Made by a program: the position numbers and the translations under genes. 64,000 bases of DNA from Phreatobacter sp. (lineage in GTDB: Bacteria > Pseudomonadota > Alphaproteobacteria > Rhizobiales > Phreatobacteraceae). Below are positions 57,954 to 64,000 of the stretch, one piece after another; positions within the stretch are counted from its first letter, which is position 1; the number at the start of each line of letters is the position of its first letter. The DNA is taken from assembly GCF_016793595.1 (NCBI RefSeq), contig NZ_JAEULY010000004.1:744001-808000 (forward strand), given 5' to 3'. The notes beneath the pieces were generated by a model. It did not search any database. It saw nothing but the letters and a program-made list of their open reading frames with translations, and was not told the DNA's origin.

Positions 57954-58592
57954 ATGGCTTCCGTATCCGTTCCCGGCCGGCCGAAACTGGTCCTCGCCTC
58001 CGGCTCGCCGCGCCGGCTGGCGCTGCTGCAGCAGGCCGGCATCGAGCCGGACACGCTGGTACCCGCCGAAATCGACGAGACGCCGATCCCGCGCGAAAGC
58101 CCGCGCAAGCTGGCGCAGCGGCTGGCGCGCGAGAAGGCTTCCGAGGCCGCCCGCCGCCTGCGCGACGATGCCGACTGGGAGGGCGCGGTGATCCTCGCCG
58201 CCGACACCGTGGTCTGCGTCGGCCGGCGCATCCTGCCGAAAGCGGAGAGCATCGACGAGGCCTCCGCCTGCATCCGCCTGCTCTCGGGCCGCTCGCACCG
58301 CGTCTATACCGGGCTCTGCCGGGTCGACCAGCGCGGCCGCACGACCACCAAGCTCGTCGAGACGCGGGTGCGCTTCAAGCGGCTGTCACGCGAGGAGATC
58401 GAGGCCTATCTCGCCTCGGGCGAATGGCGCGGCAAGGCCGGCGGCTATGCCATCCAGGGCATTGCGGGGGCCTTCGTCGTCAGCCTTGTCGGCTCCTATA
58501 CCAATGTGGTGGGCCTGCCGCTGGCCGAGGCGGTCGGGCTGATCGGCGCGACCGGCTATCCCGTGACGCTGGGCTGGATCGCGAAGGGCTGA
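57954..58592 (+). CDS. maf: Maf-family nucleotide pyrophosphatase
   Basis: The product is a 212-residue enzyme that hydrolyses dTTP, UTP or modified nucleotides and was first linked to septum formation. [27 protein letters not shown] region, [19 protein letters not shown] and [16 protein letters not shown] are present. ATG 57954 gives the family N-terminus. It is followed by yacG 18 nt on, as in many alphaproteobacteria. Confidence 0.95.
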   Translation: MASVSVPGRPKLVLASGSPRRLALLQQAGIEPDTLVPAEIDETPIPRESPRKLAQRLAREKASEAARRLRDDADWEGAVILAADTVVCVGRRILPKAESIDEASACIRLLSGRSHRVYTGLCRVDQRGRTTTKLVETRVRFKRLSREEIEAYLASGEWRGKAGGYAIQGIAGAFVVSLVGSYTNVVGLPLAEAVGLIGATGYPVTLGWIAKG

Positions 58593-58610
58593 GGCCCTAT
58601 CTGGATTGGC

Positions 58611-58814
58611 ATGAACCCCGTCAACGACAACGACCAGCCGGTCGATCCGCCGAAAGCCTGCGCCATCTGCGGCAAGCCGGCGACCGTGCGCTACAAGCCG
58701 TTCTGCTCGAAACGCTGCGCCGACGTCGACCTCAACCGCTGGCTGAAGGGCGCCTATGCCATCCCGGCGGTGGAAGACCCGGACGAGGATGGTTCCGAGC
58801 CGCCGCGCGGCTAG
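58611..58814 (+). CDS. yacG: DNA gyrase inhibitor YacG
   Basis: The product is a 67-residue zinc protein. The four Cys are in CAICGKPA and [11 protein letters not shown], as in E. coli YacG, which binds GyrB. The C-terminus is acidic ([11 protein letters not shown]). It pairs with maf. Its stop shares CTAG (58811-58814) with the stop of the glutaminase gene on the other strand. Confidence 0.93.
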   Translation: MNPVNDNDQPVDPPKACAICGKPATVRYKPFCSKRCADVDLNRWLKGAYAIPAVEDPDEDGSEPPRG

Positions 58815-59743
58815 AACACCGACCAGCCCGTCCGCGCCGCGAGCCGTTCGAGCGCCAGCGAACCGACCAGCGAATTGCCGGCGGCGTTGAGCCCCGGCGA
58901 CCACACCGCGATGGAGGCCCGGCGCGGCGCAATGGCGAGAATACCGCCGCCGACGCCGCTCTTGCCCGGCAAGCCGACGCGATAGGCGAAATCGCCGGAG
59001 GCGTCGTAGTGGCCGCAGGTCAGCATGACCGCGTTGATGCGCCGGGCCGTCTCCTCCCGCGCGACCCGGTCGCCGTCGACGGGATCGAGCCCGCCATTGG
59101 CGAGATAGAGCCCGGCGCGCGCCAGCTGCCGGCAGGTCATGGCGATGGCGCACTGGTGGAAGTACACGTCGAGCACGTCGTCCACGGGATGGGCGAGATT
59201 GCGGAAGGCGCGGATGAAATTGGCGAGGCTGCGGTTACGGAAGCCGGTCTAGGCCTCCGAGCGCGCCACCTCGGCGTCGAAGGCGATGCCGCCGTCATCG
59301 GTCCGCTCGCGCAGGAAGCCGAGAATCTCGTCGATGACGATGCGCGGCGACCGGCCGGCCATCAGCACATCGGTCGTCACAAGAGCGCCGGCATTGATGA
59401 ACGGGTTGCGCGGCACGCCGCGCTCCTGTTCGAGCTGGACGATGGAGTTGAAGGCGGAGCCCGAGGGCTCGCGTCCCAGCCGCTCCCACAGCTTCTCGCC
59501 GAGCCGCTCGAGAACCATGGTCAGTGTGAAGACCTTCGACACGCTCTGGATGGAAAAGGCGATGTCGGCATCGCCCGCGGCGGCCGTCTCGCCCTCGCAG
59601 GTGATGATGGCGATGCCGAACTGCTTCGGACCAACCTTGGCGAGCGCCGGGATGTAGTCGGCGACTTTGCCCTCGCCGATGCGGGCCGCGACATCGGCAT
59701 GGACGGCCGCTACGAGGGCGGAAAGATCGGCGCTGTTCGACAT
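58811..59743 (-). pseudogene. glsA: Glutaminase gene interrupted by one in-frame TAG
   Basis: The 310-codon frame encodes a full glutaminase (L-glutamine to glutamate and ammonia) apart from a TAG at 59251-59249. The reading goes ...ARSEA, stop, [17 protein letters not shown]..., and in the family the stop position is normally Glu (SEAETGFRN), so GAG to TAG explains it. The catalytic SxxK (SIQSVSKVF) and [13 protein letters not shown] are intact on each side. Without suppression the product stops at 164 residues and should be inactive. A base-call error is the main alternative. Confidence 0.88.
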
Positions 59744-59760
59744 GAAGACCCCCCGCCAGC

Positions 59761-59788
59761 GTGGACCGGGTCCGACGACCCCGTCCAC
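59761..59788. other. Hairpin in the leader of the glutaminase gene
   Basis: GTGGAC plus GGGTC pairs with GACCC plus GTCCAC across a single C-C mismatch. The dyad stands 18 nt before the start codon at 59743. A second dyad, GCATTTTC/GAAAATGC with a 28-nt spacer, is at 59802-59845. They could be an operator or a leader structure. The regulator is unknown. Confidence 0.5.
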
Positions 59789-59969
59789 GTCTCTCATGAT
59801 CGCATTTTCCTCACGCGAACCGGCGACCACTTCGCTTGAAAATGCTTCCTAGCCAAGGGGGTCTCGCGAGGCGAGCGGCACGCCGGACCCAACGGCGCGC
59901 CACTCGCCTTCCGGAACAGGTTGCGACCAGGGGAGATCGCGGGCCTGCTCCACTTCCGTCAAATGCGGC

Positions 59970-60341
59970 TCAGCGCACCTGGATCGCTCCGTTCGGGTTC
60001 ACGATGACGGCGGTCGCCTGGCAGAGGTTGACGCCCCAGCGGGTGACCTGCGCGCCGTTCTCGTAGCGGACGCGGACGTCGAAGATGCAGTAGCCGGAAT
60101 GGAAGTCCGGCTGGACGCGCAACGAGGAGCGCGGCGCGACCATGGAATCGCCGAGCAGGTCGCGGCCGAACGAGCGGTCGTCGCGGTGGGTGGCATAGAC
60201 GCTGTGGATGGCGACGCTGCCCGAGGTGTTCACCACATCGAACCAGCGCTGGTAGCCGTCGCGGGCCTGGGCGGTGGCGGCGGCGCCACCGGCGAGGGCG
60301 AGCGCGACGGCGGCGATCTTGAGCGACTTCGAGATGGACAT
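59970..60341 (-). CDS. Small exported protein of unknown function
   Basis: The product has 123 residues with a signal peptide (KSLKIAAVALALAGGAAATA). The mature domain has YQRWFDVVNTSGSVAIHSVY, HSGYCIFDVRVRYENG and VNLCQATAVIVNPNG, with two cysteines that may form a disulfide. GGGAGA precedes ATG 60341. It resembles periplasmic beta-sheet proteins of unknown role. No ECF-type promoter of the kind found at 51753 is present upstream. Confidence 0.8.
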   Translation of the reverse strand: MSISKSLKIAAVALALAGGAAATAQARDGYQRWFDVVNTSGSVAIHSVYATHRDDRSFGRDLLGDSMVAPRSSLRVQPDFHSGYCIFDVRVRYENGAQVTRWGVNLCQATAVIVNPNGAIQVR

Positions 60342-60456
60342 GCGAATCTCCCTTGTCAGGTGGGCGCCGGCCATCGGCGTCCTCGGGGCCTGTTGTGCGG
60401 GAGATCGGCGGCCGGCGGCATTGCGCCGGGTTGCAGGGAGTTGAGAGAGGTTGGCG

Positions 60457-61305
60457 TCAGAGCATCGCCAGCGAGCGCTTGGCGCGCGGCGGCGGGAAGG
60501 CCCTGTCGATCTCGGCGAGGTCTTCGGCGGTGAGGGTCAGCGCGGCAGCCGGGCGGTTCTCCTCGACATGCGCCGGCGAGCCCATCTGCGGAATGGCGCA
60601 GACCGTGCCGCCGCGCAGCGTCCAGGCGAGCGCGACCTGTGCCGGCGTCGCGCCGGGGTGGCGGGCGGCAATGGCCACCAGCGCCGGATGCTTCGGCAGC
60701 CTGCCCTGCTCGATGGGCGAATAGGCCATGATCGGAATGCCGCGCTTCGCCTGCCACCCCGACAGGTCGAACTCGATGCCGCGCCGGCCGCAATTGTAGA
60801 GCACCTGATTGGCGGCGACCTTCGCGCCGCCTTCGACCTCGATCAGTTCCTCCATGTCGTCGACATCGAAGTTGGAGACGCCCCAGTGACGCAGCTTGCC
60901 GGCGGTCTTCAGCCGCTCGAAGGCACCGACCGTCTCGGCCAGCGGGATCGAGCCGCGCCAGTGCAGGAGGTAGAGGTCGATGCGGTCGGTGCCGAGCCGG
61001 CGCAGCGAGCGCTCGCAGGCCTCGACCGCGCTGCGCGCGCCGGCATTGTGCGGATAGACCTTGGTCACGACGAAGGCCTCGTCGCGCCGCCCCTTCAGCG
61101 CCTCGCCGACCAGTTCCTCGGAGGCGCCGTCGCCATACATCTCGGCCGTGTCGATCAGCGTCATACCGCTGTCGAGGCCGGCCCGCAGCGCCCGGACCGC
61201 GTCGGTACGCCGCGCGGCCTTGTCCGCGATGGTCCAGGTGCCCTGACCGAGAACGGGAATGGCCTCGCCCGTCGGCAGCGTCGTGGTGGCGATAGTCTCG
61301 ACCAT
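60457..61305 (-). CDS. Aldo/keto reductase
   Basis: The product is a 282-residue NADPH-dependent TIM-barrel reductase. Catalytic Asp and Tyr are in [15 protein letters not shown], Lys in VVTKVYPHN, and His in [25 protein letters not shown] is the usual motif. The closest overall type is the YeaE/AKR5-like group that reduces methylglyoxal or small aldehydes. It lies between an exported-protein gene and a Bug-type gene, with no clear partner. Confidence 0.92.
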   Translation of the reverse strand: MVETIATTTLPTGEAIPVLGQGTWTIADKAARRTDAVRALRAGLDSGMTLIDTAEMYGDGASEELVGEALKGRRDEAFVVTKVYPHNAGARSAVEACERSLRRLGTDRIDLYLLHWRGSIPLAETVGAFERLKTAGKLRHWGVSNFDVDDMEELIEVEGGAKVAANQVLYNCGRRGIEFDLSGWQAKRGIPIMAYSPIEQGRLPKHPALVAIAARHPGATPAQVALAWTLRGGTVCAIPQMGSPAHVEENRPAAALTLTAEDLAEIDRAFPPPRAKRSLAML

Positions 61306-61338
61306 GGCCGGCTCCCCTTGCGGAGCCGGCCGCCCGGC

Positions 61339-62319
61339 TCACTGCTGGGTGGGGATGTTAGCCTCGCGGATGACCCTTGCCCATTTCTCCGTCTCGGCCT
61401 TGAGGAACTGGCCGAACTCGGCCGGCGTCTGCACGGCCGGCTGGGCGCCGAACTTGCCGAAGCGGTCGATGGTGTCCTGTTCCTTCAGCGCGCGGACCAT
61501 GGCGGCGTTGATCTTCTCGACGACCGCCGCCGGCGTTCCCTTCGGCGCGACGACGCCCGACCAGGAATGAGCGGAATAGCCGGGCAGGCCCGCCTCCTCC
61601 ATGGTCGGGATATCCGGCAGCAGCGACAGCCGCGCCGGGCTGATGCCGAGCGCCTTCACCGTCTTGGCCTCGACCTGCGGCACGGCGGTCGGCCCGTCCG
61701 AGAACATCAGCTGCACGTGGTTGCCGAGGAGGCTGTTCATGGCCGGCGCGCTACCGCGATGGGCGACGTGCAGCATGTCCGTGCCGGTCATGCTCTTGAA
61801 CAGTTCGCCGGAGAGATGCGTGCCGCCGCCGACGCCGGCCGAACCGTAGGAGAGCTTGCCGGGATTGGCCTTGGCGTAGGCGATCAGCTCCCTGATGTTG
61901 TTCACGGGAAGCGAGGGATGGGCGCAGACGATGATCGGGAAGATGCCCGCGCCGCTGACCGGAACGAAGTCCTGCAGGAAGTTGTAGGGCAGGCTCGCCT
62001 TGAGGCTCGGATGGACCGAGTGGTGGATGGCGCAGATCAGCAGCGTATGGCCGTCGGGCTCAGCCCGCTGGACCGCCTGCGCGCCGATCACCGCATCCGC
62101 GCCCGGGCGGTTCTCGATGATGACGGCCTGGTTCCAGTATTCGGAGATCTTCTGACCGATCTGGCGCGCCGTGAGGTCGACGGGACCGCCGGGCGGGAAC
62201 GGCACGATCAGCGTGACTCGCTTCGTCGGAAAATCGGACTGCGCGCGGGCCGGCAGGATCGAGGCGGCGGCGAGCGCGCCCGTGCTGGCGAGCACGGAGC
62301 GGCGGCTAATGGACGGCAT
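61339..62319 (-). CDS. Tripartite tricarboxylate transporter binding protein (Bug family)
   Basis: The product is a 326-residue periplasmic binding protein. The Tat-type leader is SRRSVLASTGALAAASIL. The mature part has the Bug signature ITLIVPFPPGG-like VTLIVPFPPGGPVDLTAR and GSAGVGGGTHLSGELF. Bug proteins bind carboxylates and feed TctA/TctB. No TctAB genes are in the window. A second copy follows at 62445. Confidence 0.92.
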   Translation of the reverse strand: MPSISRRSVLASTGALAAASILPARAQSDFPTKRVTLIVPFPPGGPVDLTARQIGQKISEYWNQAVIIENRPGADAVIGAQAVQRAEPDGHTLLICAIHHSVHPSLKASLPYNFLQDFVPVSGAGIFPIIVCAHPSLPVNNIRELIAYAKANPGKLSYGSAGVGGGTHLSGELFKSMTGTDMLHVAHRGSAPAMNSLLGNHVQLMFSDGPTAVPQVEAKTVKALGISPARLSLLPDIPTMEEAGLPGYSAHSWSGVVAPKGTPAAVVEKINAAMVRALKEQDTIDRFGKFGAQPAVQTPAEFGQFLKAETEKWARVIREANIPTQQ

Positions 62320-62444
62320 GGGCAGTTTCCCCGGGAATGGTCTCGTTGCCCGGAATGAAATATCATTTCATTCACTGGCGCAAACAGGCCGGATGGGAGA
62401 GCGGCAATACCGCCCTCCCCGCATCGCGCCGGCAAAGACGCGTC

Positions 62445-63428
62445 TCAGTCGACCTTGGCGCCCGAAGCCTTCACGACCTCGGCCCAGCGCGGGATTTCCG
62501 TCGCCATGCGGGCCTGAAGCGCCTCGGGGCCCTTCATGGTCGAGGTCGCGCCCATTTCCTCGAAGCGCTTCACGAAAGCGGGGTCCCGCCCGATCTTGAT
62601 ATGCGCGTCGGTCAGCCGCTTGGCGATGTCGGCCGGCAGACCCTTGGGCGCCAGCATGCCCGACCACGAGGTGACGTCGAAATCGGGCACGCCGCCCTCG
62701 ATCATGGTCGGCACGTTGGGCAGGCCGCCCCAGCGGCGGGCGGTCGAAACCGCGATCGGCTTGATCGTGCCGCCCTGGATCTGGCCGGTAATGGTCGGCA
62801 GGTTGTCGAACATGAAGTCGATGCGGCCGGCGATGAGGTCCTGCACCGCCACGGCGCCCGTGCGGTAAGGCACATGGAGCAGCTGAAGCCCGACCTTGCG
62901 CGACAGGAACTCGGTGGAGAGATGCGCGGTCGTGCCGAGGCCCGGCGTGCCGTAGGAGACCTTGCCCGGCCCCTTCTCCTTCGCCCAGGCGATGAATTCC
63001 TGGACGGTCTTCACCGGGTTCGACGGATTGACCACCAGCACGTTGGGAATCTCGTAGATGTCCGCGATATAGGTAAAATCGGTGCGCGGATCGAAGGGCA
63101 GCGTGCGGTAGAGCTCGATATGGGCGGACAGCGGCCCGATCGTCGAGACGCCGATCGTGTAGCCGTCGGGCTCGGCGCGGGCGATGGCGTTGACGCCGAC
63201 ATTGCCGGCGGAACCCGGACGGTTCTCGATGACAACGGTCTGGCCGAGTTCCTTGGACAGGTACTCGCCGATGACGCGGGCGAGCACGTCGGTCGAGCCG
63301 CCCGGCGGGAAGGGCACGATCATTCGGATCGGCCGGTTCGGCCAGGCGCTTTGCGCCGAAGCCGCGCGGAGAGCCGGCGCGGCAAGCGCGCCGCCGAGGA
63401 CGGCGAGGGTCGTGCGGCGTGAAATCAT
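62445..63428 (-). CDS. Tripartite tricarboxylate transporter binding protein (Bug family), second copy
   Basis: The product is a 327-residue protein with an RR leader (ISRRTTLAVLGGALAAPA), IRMIVPFPPGGSTDVLAR and YGTPGLGTTAHLSTEFL. It differs clearly from the copy at 61339, so the two have separate ligands. GGAGG precedes ATG 63428. It lacks membrane partners here, and is probably an orphan receptor or a partner of a distant TctAB. Confidence 0.92.
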   Translation of the reverse strand: MISRRTTLAVLGGALAAPALRAASAQSAWPNRPIRMIVPFPPGGSTDVLARVIGEYLSKELGQTVVIENRPGSAGNVGVNAIARAEPDGYTIGVSTIGPLSAHIELYRTLPFDPRTDFTYIADIYEIPNVLVVNPSNPVKTVQEFIAWAKEKGPGKVSYGTPGLGTTAHLSTEFLSRKVGLQLLHVPYRTGAVAVQDLIAGRIDFMFDNLPTITGQIQGGTIKPIAVSTARRWGGLPNVPTMIEGGVPDFDVTSWSGMLAPKGLPADIAKRLTDAHIKIGRDPAFVKRFEEMGATSTMKGPEALQARMATEIPRWAEVVKASGAKVD

Positions 63429-63506
63429 GATCGGGTATCCTCCTGCGGAATGCGGTCGTCTTCGTTGGGACCGGCCAGCGCGGGCGCGGCCGGTCCAAAT
63501 CGCCAA

Positions 63507-63521
63507 TGCACATAGAGTGCA
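63507..63521. promoter_or_regulatory. 15-bp dyad in the gap between the Bug and MFS genes
   Basis: TGCAC and GTGCA with a 5-nt spacer lie in the divergent gap 63429-63692. This is the place for an operator serving either gene. No dedicated regulator gene is next to it. Confidence 0.35.
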
Positions 63522-63692
63522 GGGCCGAACCGGAAAGGTGCAACCCGCGAGGCCGCGGCCAGCAGGCCACCCAGCGAAACCCTGCCCCTCGCGGTGGCGC
63601 CTTTCCCCAAGGGCGCATGGCGGCTATGGTCCGCCCTCAATGTTGCACTGCACGCGGCGAGAGCGGCAGGCGCACCCGATCCGGACCCTATC

Positions 63693-64000
63693 ATGGCCTC
63701 CCTCTCGGAGCCCGCCGCGCGCGACCGCGCCGGGCTCGGCTTCCGCTCCTTCGTCGCGCTGATCGCCGCCCTGATGGCGACCAATGCGCTGGCCATCGAC
63801 GCCATGCTGCCGGCCCTGCCGGAGATCGGCGCGGCGCTCGGCATCACCGAGCCCAACGACCGGCAGTGGATCGTCACCGCCTACCTGCTCGGCTTCGGCG
63901 CGGCACAGATCGTCTATGGCACGCTCGCCGACCGCTATGGCCGGCGGCCGGTACTGCTCGTCTGCCTCGCCATCTACGCGCTGGCGGGCTTCGCGGCCGC
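63693..64000 (+). CDS. MFS transporter, Bcr/CflA-like, C-terminus outside window
   Basis: The first 102 residues of a major-facilitator transporter are present. TM1 is FVALIAALMATNALAIDAML. The loop 2-3 motif A is GTLADRYGRRPVLL, and TM2 has QWIVTAYLLGFGAAQIVYG, typical of Bcr/CflA drug-efflux proteins. ATG 63693 is the only start that keeps the family N-terminus. The gene is divergent from the second Bug gene. Confidence 0.88.
   Translation, partial: MASLSEPAARDRAGLGFRSFVALIAALMATNALAIDAMLPALPEIGAALGITEPNDRQWIVTAYLLGFGAAQIVYGTLADRYGRRPVLLVCLAIYALAGFAA

Overview
The window is about 68% GC, densely coded bacterial chromosome from an alphaproteobacterium, most probably Hyphomicrobiales (Rhizobiales). 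The evidence is the mdh-sucC-sucD-odhA-odhB-SDR-lpd order, sdhCDA divergent from zapE, a bacterioferritin gene behind an Irr-type iron box, a mesaconyl-CoA hydratase of the ethylmalonyl-CoA pathway, and several small exported proteins of rhizobial type. The genus cannot be fixed from the sequence alone. No rRNA, tRNA, CRISPR array, insertion sequence or prophage was seen. Both window ends cut genes: a VOC-family gene on the left and an MFS transporter on the right.

Layout. 1-4.3 kb: small metabolic genes and a persulfide-type regulator with a rhodanese/membrane protein. 4.4-9.3 kb: dxs-tlyA-rRNA methyltransferase in overlapping tandem, then a Sua5-type tRNA-modification gene facing them. 9.4-12.9 kb: a fatty-acyl degradation set (acyl-CoA dehydrogenase, enoyl-CoA hydratase, SDR). 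12.9-16.8 kb: an HTH-RibB fusion, aroC, a YmdB-like phosphoesterase and 5-formyl-THF cyclo-ligase, with a probable 6S RNA beyond. 17-27 kb: housekeeping and exported genes, including dihydroorotase and YgfZ. 27-38 kb: the TCA operon, ending at a strong terminator. 38.5-41.7 kb: tetR, an NRAMP-type transporter and zapE. 41.9-46.5 kb: sdhCDA followed not by sdhB but by a small membrane ORF and a carbamoyltransferase. 46.6-51.7 kb: a mosaic repeat, xerC, bfr/bfd and priA. 51.7-55.9 kb: an ECF sigma locus. 56-64 kb: tenA, mch, maf, yacG, a glutaminase gene broken by a stop codon, an aldo/keto reductase and two Bug-type binding proteins.

The most interesting material is a small ECF sigma circuit. 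The sigma factor, an anti-sigma factor whose external domain resembles a subtilase prodomain, and a secreted subtilase form one operon. The same promoter (TTGAACC, 16 nt, CGAC-x-x-ATG) stands before this operon and before two paralogous secreted proteins that each carry ten consecutive glycines: one at 51.8 kb facing the operon and one 25 kb away. In both glycine genes the -10 lies the same distance from the start codon.

The second striking feature is sucC. A normal-length succinyl-CoA synthetase beta subunit runs in frame into a Lys/Ala/Pro-rich, histone H1-like tail of about 200 residues. Inside it is an internal ATG with a good ribosome-binding site, so one gene may make both a fusion enzyme and a free H1-like protein. 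A third is the RibB protein with an N-terminal Cro/C1-type HTH and a 21-bp perfect dyad just before its own start codon.
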